A DNA stretch of 49,583 bases from contig JANYAV010000020.1 of NCBI GenBank assembly GCA_025361145.1, forward strand, positions 1 through 49,583. Reading direction: 5' to 3'. Origin of the DNA: Dehalococcoidia bacterium (lineage in GTDB: Bacteria > Chloroflexota > Dehalococcoidia > Dehalococcoidales > UBA3254). Position numbers and translations under genes: made by a program. The notes under the pieces were generated by a model. The model did no database searches. It worked only from the letters and a program-made list of their open reading frames with translations, and was not told the DNA's origin. This document shows positions 33,760 through 43,030 of the stretch, piece after piece (positions within the stretch are counted from its first letter, which is position 1; each line of letters starts with the position of its first letter).

Positions 33760-35442
33760 TTATCTCCCTGGCCAAACGTCATACAACCGGAACGTGTTAA
33801 GGGGCTTAGCATGACGGACATATTCCAAATATAGTGGTTGAGCCGATTCTACGTGTGGCCATGGCAAAACTGTGGCTGGGTTCCAGGCAAAACAATGAGA
33901 AGTTCTAACCACGGGTATTGGGCCGACATTATCATAGAAATACTGGTTTAATTTATCCGTAACCGCTAAACGTTCTTCGAGGGTTGCCTTGGAGCTGGTA
34001 TTCCATATGTCGTAGGCGCCTTGATCCTCATAGGTAACGGTCGCCGCAATAGGTAGAAACGACTGTTCGAATTTTGTCAGCTGATCTGCGATGGAATTAA
34101 TTGGGGTTATGTATACTTGCCCTGCGGTTTTTCGCATGACTATATTATTATTATAATAGTAATTATAATCGATATTTGTGATCTTTGGCTTTAGTCCTAT
34201 CTGCTCCCAAAAACCGCAAACAGCCTCCATAACTTGCGGTGCTTCTGCCGACAAAGGGTTAACCGAGGAGACAGCCGTGAAACTGAACCCATCAGGGTAA
34301 CCGGCATCTTTAAGCAATTGTTTGGCGGTAGCCGGGTCATAAGGATATTGGTATTTCTCAGAGGTCAAGGTAAGCAGAGGGGCTCCTGCAGGTTTAGTTA
34401 AACCGGCATATATCGAATTGCATATGGCCTGCCGGTCGATGGCTAGGGCCATGGCTTTTCGTACCCTCTGGTCTGCCCATGGGTCCTTGTTGTCGATGGC
34501 TGCGTTATAGCGTTCATCCAGGGGAATGATCATTCCCCCTAATGACATTAGGACAATGCTACCACCCACGGGATTCACCTCCACTCCCAGGCCCGCATTT
34601 TTCAAATCCGCCAGTTGGGAAGCAGCGACTTCCGATAGGTCTATCTCGTGATTTTTAAGCGCAGCTATAATAGAGCTTTGTTCCTGCATCTGGCGCACAG
34701 TGATAGTCTTGAATTCAGGGACCACCCGCCAGTTGGTGTCATTGGCCTCAAACTTGTAATAATCCCCTAGACGGCTGTCCACCAACCGATAGGATCCCGT
34801 GCCTATGGGTTGTTTCCTGGCTACATCAAGACCAACTGTCTCCAGGTATTTCTTGCAAATTATCCCCTGTGAGACGCCAGAATTAGCCATAGACAAATCC
34901 ACATATAAAGTGGGATATGAATCTGTTGTATGAACGATCACCGTGTAGGGATCTGGGGCATCTACACTAGCAAACCGGTGGTAAACTGAAGGCTTACCTG
35001 TGGAATTTGGTCCTCTAAATGTGTCGAAAGTATACTTTACATCCGCTGAGGTTAAATCCCCCCACCCATCTGAGAACGTGACTCCCTTCCTGATATGATA
35101 AGTGGTGGTAAGTCCATCGGCTGAAACCTCCCAGCTCTCAGCGAGCCCTGGTAAAAACTTGTGATTTAGATGATCCCAATAAATTAACATGTCATAAACT
35201 AACATTTGGCAATCGGAGAACTTTGGATCTTGAAATACTAGAAAATTTTCACTGCCGAAGCTTTGGAGAGCGGCTATAAGATCTCCCTGGGGTTTGACCG
35301 CCGCTGTGGTAGTGGCGGGAGCCGTCGCACTTGGGAAAGTGGACGGTGTCTTGTTTGCCGACGCAGCACAGCCAGCCAGTAGAGAAATAATTGGGAACAA
35401 GGCAAGCACCAAAGTAAAAAGCAGACCTTTTGTTCTTAACAT
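33760..35442 (-). CDS. family-5 solute-binding lipoprotein
   Basis: 560 residues. ATG 35442 has AAGGAGG 7 bases upstream and is preferred over TTG 35445. Lipobox SLLAGCAAS (Cys about 25), short Thr/Ala linker, and an SBP_bac_5 domain to the C-terminus: MLVYDMLIYWDHLNHKFLPG, YHIRKGVTFSDGWGDLTSADV, ANSGVSQGIICKKYLETVG, GTGSYRLVDSRLGDYYKFEA. It is a close paralog of the 29373-31568 protein over its whole length but lacks the C-terminal module. First gene of the lipoprotein cluster. No transporter genes are adjacent, so it either uses permeases encoded elsewhere or is a sensor or scavenger. Confidence 0.92.
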   Translation of the reverse strand: MLRTKGLLFTLVLALFPIISLLAGCAASANKTPSTFPSATAPATTTAAVKPQGDLIAALQSFGSENFLVFQDPKFSDCQMLVYDMLIYWDHLNHKFLPGLAESWEVSADGLTTTYHIRKGVTFSDGWGDLTSADVKYTFDTFRGPNSTGKPSVYHRFASVDAPDPYTVIVHTTDSYPTLYVDLSMANSGVSQGIICKKYLETVGLDVARKQPIGTGSYRLVDSRLGDYYKFEANDTNWRVVPEFKTITVRQMQEQSSIIAALKNHEIDLSEVAASQLADLKNAGLGVEVNPVGGSIVLMSLGGMIIPLDERYNAAIDNKDPWADQRVRKAMALAIDRQAICNSIYAGLTKPAGAPLLTLTSEKYQYPYDPATAKQLLKDAGYPDGFSFTAVSSVNPLSAEAPQVMEAVCGFWEQIGLKPKITNIDYNYYYNNNIVMRKTAGQVYITPINSIADQLTKFEQSFLPIAATVTYEDQGAYDIWNTSSKATLEERLAVTDKLNQYFYDNVGPIPVVRTSHCFAWNPATVLPWPHVESAQPLYLEYVRHAKPLNTFRLYDVWPGR

Positions 35443-35572
35443 CAATCATCCTCCTTCCTTATTTAAACTCTAATTTGTGTATACAAATTAATGCTTTCTT
35501 TTATGATTGTCAATTAGGATTATCTATAACATTATATATGTTCTTCGATTACCGAATACACAAAGAGTCACT

Positions 35573-36568
35573 TCAAATCCTCAAAAGCCGCTCTGCATTG
35601 CCATGGGCGATTAGCTCTTTATCGTTAGGGCTAACCGGAAGTTGATCCAGGAATTTACGTCCAGATTCCATAGATGAATAAGGATAATCGGTCGAGAACA
35701 TTATCCTATCGATGCCGACCTGGAGTAAAAGCGTAAGAAATGGAGCGAGAAAATTAAAACCGCTGAATGTGTAAGAAAAGTTCTGGCGTAAACAGTCTCC
35801 AAAAGATCGTTTCAGATAAGCGCTTTCCTTGCTGAGACGATTATCTATTCTCGACATCATAAAGGGGAGAGTTTCCCCCAGGTGTCCGATTATTATCTGG
35901 AGATCAGGGTAACGGTCAAAAACCCCGCTGGCTATAAGACGCAGGCAGTGTATTGCAGTTTCAATATGCCAGCCCCAGGCTGCAGTCGATAACCTTGCTG
36001 CCACATTTGGCGGATAGTTTCCTTTATAATAAGCCTCAACGACCTTTTCGGGTGGTGGGGTTGGATGAATATATATCGGAACCCGGAGTGCAGCGGCAGC
36101 TTCCAGGATTGGCCAGAAAAAATCATCATCCAAATAACGTTCCCTGGTGTGCCCCATTATTGCTGCACCTTTGAAGCCGAGCTTATTTACTGCACGATCC
36201 AACTCCCTGACTGCTTCGTCTGGAGCAGAGGTGGGTAAAGCCGCGAATCCAGCAAACCGTGCGGGATTATTTTTCACGGCATTGGCCAGATAATCATTTT
36301 GTTCACGAGCGATAATCACTGCTTCAGATGCATCCATTTGCTGCACACCAGGATGGACAAGTGATAAAACCTGCAGATCAATACCTGCCGCGTCCATCTC
36401 TCCGATTCTTAAATCACCAAGGTCACAAAGCCTGTCAGTGACGGTTGGACCTGATGTGCTGACCGGCCGCCTTTCCGTCGTATGTTTCAAGACTTTCAGG
36501 AAAGCCGAAGTTGCGTAATGCTCTTCAAGCGCGATCGTACGTATCTTCTTCAGGTTTATATTCTCCAT
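35573..36568 (-). CDS. amidohydrolase-family decarboxylase-like enzyme (ACMSD/gamma-resorcylate type)
   Basis: 331 residues from ATG 36568 (CAGGAG 9 bases before); TTG 36577 is less suitable. The fold is Amidohydrolase_2. Likely metal ligands are visible: ALEEHY at the N-terminus (Glu/His), the His in VPIYIHPTPP, the His in IIIGHLGETLPF, and the Asp in MFSTDYPYS. This set matches gamma-resorcylate (2,6-dihydroxybenzoate) decarboxylase and relatives, which non-oxidatively decarboxylate aromatic or related acids with Mn or Zn. The exact substrate cannot be read. It lies on the same strand as the exporter and oxidoreductase genes upstream and may belong to the same catabolic set. Confidence 0.88.
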   Translation of the reverse strand: MENINLKKIRTIALEEHYATSAFLKVLKHTTERRPVSTSGPTVTDRLCDLGDLRIGEMDAAGIDLQVLSLVHPGVQQMDASEAVIIAREQNDYLANAVKNNPARFAGFAALPTSAPDEAVRELDRAVNKLGFKGAAIMGHTRERYLDDDFFWPILEAAAALRVPIYIHPTPPPEKVVEAYYKGNYPPNVAARLSTAAWGWHIETAIHCLRLIASGVFDRYPDLQIIIGHLGETLPFMMSRIDNRLSKESAYLKRSFGDCLRQNFSYTFSGFNFLAPFLTLLLQVGIDRIMFSTDYPYSSMESGRKFLDQLPVSPNDKELIAHGNAERLLRI

Positions 36569-36718
36569 TTTGTACAACTCCTGATCTGCTTAAAGTTTTG
36601 CTCAATGCCTTATATTTCTTAATAGTTCCTTATTTTAACTCTCAATAAGTCTCTTACCCATTCTTAAAATTAAATCCATATATTTTAATATCCTCCTAAA
36701 AAGGGTTTTAGGCTACTC

Positions 36719-37816
36719 TTAAAGCTGAAACGGCATCCAGAAAAATTTTACTAATAGAAGAGAGGATACGCCGGCAAGAGCAGCTATGGTTATACCTCCT
36801 AAAAAGGCTTTTAAACCTATCGCCCTAATCGAAGATAGTTTAACTTTGAAGCCTATTGCGGCAAAGGCCCAGGCTAGAAGGAAGGTCACAACAGGGGCAA
36901 TATAATTACTACTTAGAGCTATCCAGCTATTTTTCAATGACGTAGACTCAATTGCAAAGTAAACCAGACTAAATATAATAAAGAATACGGCAAACCAGGG
37001 AATCGTCATTTTAAACTTCCCTTGTTCTGTATTCTTCGAAAATCGATGAAAGATATAGAGACTGATAAAGACCATTGGGCCAATCATGAAGATACGAATA
37101 AATTTGGCTGAGGTTGCTATTGATAAGGCATCATTGATCTGGCTGGCGGCCGCAATCACTTGAGCTGTCTCATGAATGCCCATTCCAACCCACATTCCGA
37201 AAGCTTGAGGACTATTATTCAGCCAGCCCGCTAGAGGCCCCGCAAATAGTATGGGATAGACTAACATGGCAATTAGTCCAAATAGGGTAATCACGGCCAC
37301 TGAGAGTCCCATTTTTTCGGCTTTAGCCCGTAAAGCTGGGCCGACGGCAGCAATAGCGGAAGCTCCGCATATACAGGTTCCGGCCGTAATAAGAATCGCT
37401 AAATCAATATCTAGTTTCAGGATATACTTACAAAATAACAATCCCAGTAAAAAAACGATAACCAAATTGATGAGAACTACTGCTACTCCTTCCCCACCCA
37501 TCCTAACCCAAACTGAGGCGCTAAAAGTTAAACCCAGAAGAGCGATAGATATTTTAAGTAACCTGGTTGAAGCAAATTCTATCCCAGGTAGAAACCTTTC
37601 TTTGGTTAACGCCGGAAGGGAATTGACAGCAATAATCGAGTAGATAAATGCCCATAGAAGTGCGCTGAATTTCAGCCATGTGCCTTTCAGTAACCACCAG
37701 GTTAGGAAGGAAATAGCCGCAAAGACCAGGGTAATTAAGAGGCCTGGTAGTAAACCAATTAAGGTTTTTCTCCTGCCCATGGTGGGAGAGTTGGCGGCTT
37801 CGCTAATCTGATTCAT
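36719..37816 (-). CDS. YeiH/UPF0324 family membrane exporter
   Basis: About 365 residues from ATG 37816 with a G-rich ribosome site (AAGGCAGGG); GTG 37822 is the alternative. Ten or so hydrophobic segments with the family signature ILITAGTCICGASAIAAVGP and MWVGMGIHETAQVIAA. Members (TIGR00698) are called putative sulfate exporters; relatives near sulfonate-degradation genes are assigned to sulfite or sulfate export. Here it lies just downstream of a reductase resembling APS/fumarate-reductase partners, so an oxyanion leaving group such as sulfite would make sense. Transport substrate not proven for the family. Confidence 0.88.
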   Translation of the reverse strand: MNQISEAANSPTMGRRKTLIGLLPGLLITLVFAAISFLTWWLLKGTWLKFSALLWAFIYSIIAVNSLPALTKERFLPGIEFASTRLLKISIALLGLTFSASVWVRMGGEGVAVVLINLVIVFLLGLLFCKYILKLDIDLAILITAGTCICGASAIAAVGPALRAKAEKMGLSVAVITLFGLIAMLVYPILFAGPLAGWLNNSPQAFGMWVGMGIHETAQVIAAASQINDALSIATSAKFIRIFMIGPMVFISLYIFHRFSKNTEQGKFKMTIPWFAVFFIIFSLVYFAIESTSLKNSWIALSSNYIAPVVTFLLAWAFAAIGFKVKLSSIRAIGLKAFLGGITIAALAGVSSLLLVKFFWMPFQL

Positions 37817-37870
37817 TAACACCCTGCCTTTTCATATAGATTAAACTTTTAACCAAATCGAGCTAATCTG

Positions 37871-39574
37871 CTATACTAGCATTGTTAAGGGGAATTCATA
37901 TTCCACTGCTCCACAAGGACAACTGATTCTGCAATTTCCGCAATGCCAGCATTCATCAGGATAGTTTATTTCAGGCCCACTCTCACCCAGCGAAAGAACA
38001 TAACCCGGACAATCATCCACACAACTTCCACAAGAAAAGCATTGCCCACAATGGAAACATCTTCCTGACTCTTCAATCGCCTGATCCCTGGAATATCCTT
38101 GATTCAGTTCTATGAATGAGGTACTTGCTATATTTATGGGCAATTCAGGTTGGTTTATGCGTTGTTTTTTTGCGAAATAGTCGACGTGAAGCAATTCTTC
38201 GTAAGCGACAATATGCTGGGGGACAATGTTCTGTTTTTCTTCTAAGGTTTCAACAATAACGTTACCTTGCGATGATGTAAAAACATCGAAAGTATTCTTC
38301 TTAGTTAAATAGCTATGAATCGAAAGTGCTGCCCTGCGCCCGCTTCCTATGGATTCGGCAACGCAAGAAGCTCCTGAAATTACGTCACCTGCGGCAAATA
38401 CGCCTTCAATAGATGTGGCTTTTGTATCACAGTTTATATCCAGAGTGCCACGTGGAGTATATGTAAATCGTTTATCTTCTTTCAAATAGCCAAAATCGGG
38501 ACTTTGTCCCGCAGCAATAATAAGGGTGTCGATCTCAATTTTATACTGAGAGTCTTTTCTGACAGATATATTTGGTTTACCATATTCATCAAACGTAAAT
38601 GACTCTATTTCGCTGACTACAATTCCCGTAATTTTACCGCTTGTATCTATAATCTTAGCAACTGTGGAGGAGTTGTGGATATTAATACCTTCTTCGTTGC
38701 TCAAACAAATATCTTCTGTGGTCGCCCGCATTTTATCGGCAGATTCTAGGCAGACAACGTGAATCTCCGATGCACCGAGGTACATTGCCGTAAATGCGCA
38801 GTCGAAAGCAACACCTCCACCCCCGACAATCGCCACCCGCTTCCCTATCGAAGGTGCATGTCCAGCTTTCACCTGTCTTAAGAATGATAAACCGGAAATG
38901 CCGGAATCACTATCAGTGAAACTCAGTTTTCTTTCTTTCCATGCTCCTGTAGAAATAAGGCAAGCATCGTACTTCTGCATTATTTCTGTCATAGAAATAT
39001 CTTTACCTACCGTCATGCTAGTTTGAACATGTATACCGAGATCAAGAATATAGCCTATCTCCTTTTCAACGATGGCTTTGGGTAAGCGAAAGTCCGGTAT
39101 TCCACTTCGGAGCATCCCTCCCAGAAAAGGCAAGGATTCAAAAATAGTAACTTCATGTCCTAACAACCTGAGGAAATAGGCACAGGTTAGCCCGGCTGGT
39201 CCTGCTCCAATAACTGCAGCATTCTTCCCTGTATTTGCCATCGGCTGTGGTTTATGAACGGCAGATATGTTAGTTTTATCAGCAACAGCTCTTTCTAATG
39301 CTCTTATTGATATACCATCGTCATAATTACTTCTATTGCATTTAGATTCACAGGGATGAGGGCAAACGCGACCGCATACCCCAGGAAAAGGATTTCTAGC
39401 CCTGATATATCCCAATGCTTCGTCGAACCGGCCGTCTTTTACCAGTCCGGTTATTCTTTGTATTGGGTTGCCGGCTGGACAGTGAAACTCACATGGAGAA
39501 TTACGAGTTTGATGTACTAGTTTATTAAAATGGATCGTGTGTTGTTTCAGCGCTCTGCTAAATTTCGGAGGCAT
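37871..39574 (-). CDS. GltD-like NAD(P)-linked FAD oxidoreductase with C-terminal ferredoxin
   Basis: 567 residues. The N-terminal Fer4_20 type region has CEFHCPAGNPIQ and GVCGRVCPHPCESKCNRSNYDDG. It is followed by FAD motif VIGAGPAGLTCAYFLRLLGHEV (about 117) and NAD(P) motif VAIVGGGGVAFDCAFTAMYLG (about 245), then GVFAAGDVISG. The C-terminus carries Cys-rich CFHCGQCFSCGSCVDDCPG and CWHCGNCRISCPCGAVEYEFPLTML, i.e. a fused two-cluster ferredoxin. It should pass electrons from NAD(P)H to the flavoprotein encoded just upstream (34-base gap), or the reverse. ATG 39574 has GGAG 7 bases upstream. Same domain type as the insert in HdrA at 19.1-23.5 kb. Confidence 0.9.
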   Translation of the reverse strand: MPPKFSRALKQHTIHFNKLVHQTRNSPCEFHCPAGNPIQRITGLVKDGRFDEALGYIRARNPFPGVCGRVCPHPCESKCNRSNYDDGISIRALERAVADKTNISAVHKPQPMANTGKNAAVIGAGPAGLTCAYFLRLLGHEVTIFESLPFLGGMLRSGIPDFRLPKAIVEKEIGYILDLGIHVQTSMTVGKDISMTEIMQKYDACLISTGAWKERKLSFTDSDSGISGLSFLRQVKAGHAPSIGKRVAIVGGGGVAFDCAFTAMYLGASEIHVVCLESADKMRATTEDICLSNEEGINIHNSSTVAKIIDTSGKITGIVVSEIESFTFDEYGKPNISVRKDSQYKIEIDTLIIAAGQSPDFGYLKEDKRFTYTPRGTLDINCDTKATSIEGVFAAGDVISGASCVAESIGSGRRAALSIHSYLTKKNTFDVFTSSQGNVIVETLEEKQNIVPQHIVAYEELLHVDYFAKKQRINQPELPINIASTSFIELNQGYSRDQAIEESGRCFHCGQCFSCGSCVDDCPGYVLSLGESGPEINYPDECWHCGNCRISCPCGAVEYEFPLTMLV

Positions 39575-39608
39575 GGATTATCTCCAAACTGTAAATTTTA
39601 CTAATACG

Positions 39609-41273
39609 TTACGGCGCAGGCATAAAGGCTAGTTTGTGTTCTCCAGACTCTTGCCATAAAGCCAAACACTTGCCGTTATACTCCGGGTTGAGGTTAGGGT
39701 AATCACTTCTTTTATAAGTAGTCCTCCCGGATTCTCGACGTTCTTTAACAGCTCTAGCCGTGAGCTGACATTGTTTCAGCAGAAAACATGCTTCATTGGC
39801 TCTCATTAACTCATGCATATTGCGAGCCCGAATCTTATCTTGATATTTTTCTATCAGATTTAACCTTTCAATCGCTAATTCAATGCCCTTTTCATTTTTT
39901 ATAAATCCCATATAATAATCCATGACCTGCCGAATAGCCCGTTCAAACACTATTGGAGTAATACCTTCTTCTACCTGAAGAAACTTAAAAATCTCGCTTT
40001 GTTCCGCCTCTACTTCACTTTCACTAATCATATTTATCGATAAAACATTAGAGGCTGATTTCGCCGCTTGTATTCCAGCACCATACCCGCCGCAGAGAGC
40101 ACCGGAAAAAGAAAAAAAATTACAGCCGGAAAATAGACCGCTGATTGTGGTTTCAAAATTATCCTGGCATAGTACGCGGCCTCCGATTAAGGTCTCGGAA
40201 ATTTCGACTTCTAGTGGATGACTAGCAAAGGTCTGTCCCTTTTGCGCCATATAATCATTAAAAGTGGCTTTGTCACCCGGCATAAGAGTATATTGGAGTA
40301 AGGAAAGATCATCCGGGGATAAGTGTCTCATATCCATATAAAAAGGAGGTCCCTTCCCTTCTATTGTCTCCTGATAAGTGCCCATAACTAGATTTTGCCG
40401 CTTGCCGTGCTCACCCATGGCATCATATTTATCCATGAACCTCTCGCAAAAAGCATTCAGCGCGCGTCCGCCCAAATTGGTCAAGCCATTCATTCCACCA
40501 CAACCAAATCCTTTGGGTAATAAGGACACTGAGATATCGGTATCCAAATTAATGAGTTTAGCTCCAGCTTCATAGGCTAATACACAATAACATCCGCTGT
40601 TGTACGGATACCGCCAGGTATTGAAGGGGATATGGGTAGAATTGGATGTAGCCCGGGGAGTTTGGGAACCCAGAGCTAACACAACTGATTTTGCTCTAAG
40701 AATATAGATTGAACCATCCAGAACATCGAAGCCTATAGCTCCGATCACTCTGTTTTGGCTTTTAAGTAATCTGGTGATCATTACACGTTCAAGGACTTCT
40801 ATTCCTCTGGCTCTGATTTTTTTTGCCAGCAACCTTTTGGCAAACTGTCCATTTCGTATATTTAGCCACAAAGTGTTGGGATTCCCTAAGCCAGAACTCC
40901 TGTAATATGAACCGTCTCCATTTTTCACGAACTCAAGGCCAATCTGTTCCAGCATCTTAATCATCCTGGGTAATACCTTAACCCAGGATTGAATTACACC
41001 ATGAGGCACTCCCCTGTTCCCTTTACTGAAGTGCTTTATCAAGGCTTCATCGGAGTCCCACTCTGGCCCACTGTTCAAATTAGCTATGAAGTGATCGTTA
41101 CCAGCACCTATGGATCCTGAACTCTCCAGCTTTCCTTTTTCCACAAGAAGTGCTTTTGAACCCATTTCAGATGCACCAATGGCAGCGCCACACCCGGCTG
41201 CACCAGCACCTAATACAAGAACTTCTGTTTCCATGCTTTTGATAACTCTTTTATATCCCGATTCATTGGACAT
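39609..41273 (-). CDS. fumarate/APS reductase-superfamily flavoprotein
   Basis: 554 residues. The N-terminal FAD motif VLVLGAGAAGCGAAIGASEMG is followed by LLVEKGKLESSGSIGAGNDHF, where Ser-Gly-Ser-Ile replaces the usual S-x-x-A/T-xGG loop. The second FAD contact ISGLFSGCNFFSFSGALCGGYGAGIQAAKSA is near 385-415. The C-terminal helical domain holds NMHELMRANEACFLLKQCQLTARAVKERRESR-like residues, as in the AprA/SdhA/FrdA family. No signal peptide, so cytosolic. With the NAD(P)H:ferredoxin partner downstream it forms a two-gene reductase; closest by feel to AprA-like or anaerobic fumarate reductases, substrate unknown. Divergent from the Lrp regulator. Confidence 0.85.
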   Translation of the reverse strand: MSNESGYKRVIKSMETEVLVLGAGAAGCGAAIGASEMGSKALLVEKGKLESSGSIGAGNDHFIANLNSGPEWDSDEALIKHFSKGNRGVPHGVIQSWVKVLPRMIKMLEQIGLEFVKNGDGSYYRSSGLGNPNTLWLNIRNGQFAKRLLAKKIRARGIEVLERVMITRLLKSQNRVIGAIGFDVLDGSIYILRAKSVVLALGSQTPRATSNSTHIPFNTWRYPYNSGCYCVLAYEAGAKLINLDTDISVSLLPKGFGCGGMNGLTNLGGRALNAFCERFMDKYDAMGEHGKRQNLVMGTYQETIEGKGPPFYMDMRHLSPDDLSLLQYTLMPGDKATFNDYMAQKGQTFASHPLEVEISETLIGGRVLCQDNFETTISGLFSGCNFFSFSGALCGGYGAGIQAAKSASNVLSINMISESEVEAEQSEIFKFLQVEEGITPIVFERAIRQVMDYYMGFIKNEKGIELAIERLNLIEKYQDKIRARNMHELMRANEACFLLKQCQLTARAVKERRESGRTTYKRSDYPNLNPEYNGKCLALWQESGEHKLAFMPAP

Positions 41274-41492
41274 GTCTTTCTTTGACCTTTTTAATAATTT
41301 TCAATTTATTGCAGAGTAAAAAGATGTACAGTAATTCGGGTGTTGGTATTGCAGTAATCAATGGTCCATTTATCAAGAAGTTTATCTTATATGTTTATTG
41401 AGACAAGTATATCACTTGAAGTGTAATTGTCAATGTTTTTTATCTGGTTATGATTGCTATTTTGTTACATATATTTGTATAATTTGCATAAT

Positions 41493-42419
41493 ATGGATGA
41501 AATTAACAGAAAGATTTTATCGGCCCTATACCAGGACGGGCGCCTAAGTAACATGCAACTGTCGCTTGATTTAGGCATTAACCAGGCAACTGTTGCCAGA
41601 AGAAAAGAGAGGATGCTCTCCGAAAATCTCTTTGTAATAAAAGCTGTATACAATCCGTTTAAAATCGTCTTTAAGGCGCGCGCTTTTATCATTTTGTCTG
41701 TCGATTTAACCAGGGTCAACAGTGTTTGCTCCAGCCTGGTGCACAATCCACGGATAAGTTGGATGTTGACTGCCTTTGGCAACTTCAATGTCCTTTTTAA
41801 TATCGAATTCAATGATTGGGATTTATTGATTGATTATGTTAAAAAAGATATCGCAAGCCTGGAAGGAATAAAAGATATTGAAATTCATTTGATTTCAGAA
41901 ATAAAAAAGAGGAACTGGCACTACTTTACACCCAATAAAGAAACTGATTCTGAACCTCTAGAACTGGATGCTATCGATTACAGGCTGATTGAAGAACTTG
42001 GGGAAAGCGGCGACATAAAGTACCCCTATTTGGTAGAGAAATTAGGCATAAGCTCCGCCACTGTCTCAAGAAGAATTGCTTACCTGCTGAACAAGAACAT
42101 TATCAAGATTGTTGCTGTTCCCAACCCTGCGAAATTAGAGCCGCATATTACTGCCATTATCCATATTCGGTTGCAGAAAGATAAACTCGATGATATTTGT
42201 GCCGAACTCTCCAGCTATCCTCAGGTACATACCATTACCACCCTGATAACTAACCTCGATGTCATAATCCGCGTCGGTTTTCCGACTTCTGAAATGCTGC
42301 ACAACTTTATCTCGGAGAAAATCGCCCGTATCGATGGGGTTGTAACTATTAAGACTTATGTCAGAGCTGAAATTAAAAAAATCTTCTACTCAGTTAGCTC
42401 ATACCGATACAATCCATAA
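41493..42419 (+). CDS. duplicated Lrp/AsnC-type regulator
   Basis: 308 residues from ATG 41493. The longer TTG frame (41454) adds an unlikely CYIYLYNLHN extension. Two Lrp/AsnC units in tandem: HTH 1 (EINRKILSALYQDGRLSNMQ, ATVARRKERM) with its RAM-like domain to about 140, then HTH 2 (LDAIDYRLIEELGESGDIKY, SATVSRRIAYLL) with a second RAM domain to the end. Most Lrp proteins have one unit of about 150 residues. It is divergent from the flavoprotein/oxidoreductase genes, whose control region (41274-41492) it shares, so it probably regulates them in response to an amino acid or related metabolite. Confidence 0.88.
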   Translation: MDEINRKILSALYQDGRLSNMQLSLDLGINQATVARRKERMLSENLFVIKAVYNPFKIVFKARAFIILSVDLTRVNSVCSSLVHNPRISWMLTAFGNFNVLFNIEFNDWDLLIDYVKKDIASLEGIKDIEIHLISEIKKRNWHYFTPNKETDSEPLELDAIDYRLIEELGESGDIKYPYLVEKLGISSATVSRRIAYLLNKNIIKIVAVPNPAKLEPHITAIIHIRLQKDKLDDICAELSSYPQVHTITTLITNLDVIIRVGFPTSEMLHNFISEKIARIDGVVTIKTYVRAEIKKIFYSVSSYRYNP

Positions 42420-42483
42420 AATCCAATCAGGTAACACTCTCTCTTCCTTAAACGATACATATCGTAAAATGACTGACTGGAAT

Positions 42484-42538
42484 GTATTTTAGCTTTCGTC
42501 ATAACGCTGTCTCATGACAGCGAACTAGGCTAAAATAC
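42484..42538. terminator. nested hairpin between convergent genes
   Basis: Outer arms GTATTTTAGC (42484-42493) / GCTAAAATAC (42529-42538) and inner arms CGCTGTC (42505-42511) / GACAGCG (42516-42522) with loop TCAT. Symmetric position between the Lrp regulator and the HbpS/GlcG gene suggests bidirectional termination. Confidence 0.65.
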
Positions 42539-42978
42539 TAACAGCCTAGTGCAGCTTTGGCCCCAATAGCGGCCAATTCAGTATCTTTAATAGTATCTTT
42601 CCCATCCTCGCCTCTTTTCCCGCTTACACCGATAGCCCCCACCACGATACCGTCTGCGGTCTTTATAGGAGCACCCCCGGGAAGAACCGTCTCCCGCTGA
42701 GGATCGCCTCCATACCAGGCAAAATCCCTGCCTCTCCGTTTAAGCATCTCTAATAAATCACCCGTAAAGGATTTCCAAATGGCTGCGGTGTAAGCTTTAT
42801 TGATAGCACCGCGAGTTTCAACGGTGGCCGCTCCATTCTGACGAATAAAATAAATCAATTCCCCGGTTAGGCTAACCACCGCCACTGCGATGGGTCTTTC
42901 ACCCAGCGGATTGGCCTTGATGGCGGCATCGGCAGCTGCCTTTGCCTCCTCCAAGCCAATAGTTTTCATCTCTAGCAT
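42538..42978 (-). CDS. GlcG/HbpS family protein
   Basis: 146 residues, start ATG 42978 with AAGGAG 5-6 bases upstream. Pattern LEEAKAAADAAIKANPLG, IAVAVVSLTGELIYFIRQNGA, INKAYTAAIWKS, LPGGAPIKTADGIVVGAIGVSG and a C-terminal Ala-rich helix define the GlcG/HbpS (DUF336) family. HbpS of Streptomyces binds heme; GlcG sits in glycolate loci and PduO-C is related. No signal peptide. It lies 52 bases downstream of a flavoprotein gene on the same strand and is probably cotranscribed with it, as often seen for DUF336 proteins beside oxidoreductases. Confidence 0.92.
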   Translation of the reverse strand: MLEMKTIGLEEAKAAADAAIKANPLGERPIAVAVVSLTGELIYFIRQNGAATVETRGAINKAYTAAIWKSFTGDLLEMLKRRGRDFAWYGGDPQRETVLPGGAPIKTADGIVVGAIGVSGKRGEDGKDTIKDTELAAIGAKAALGC

Positions 42979-43030
42979 TTAATTCTCCTTTTCCCAATGA
43001 ATAACTTTGTGACAATAGAAAGTACCCTGT

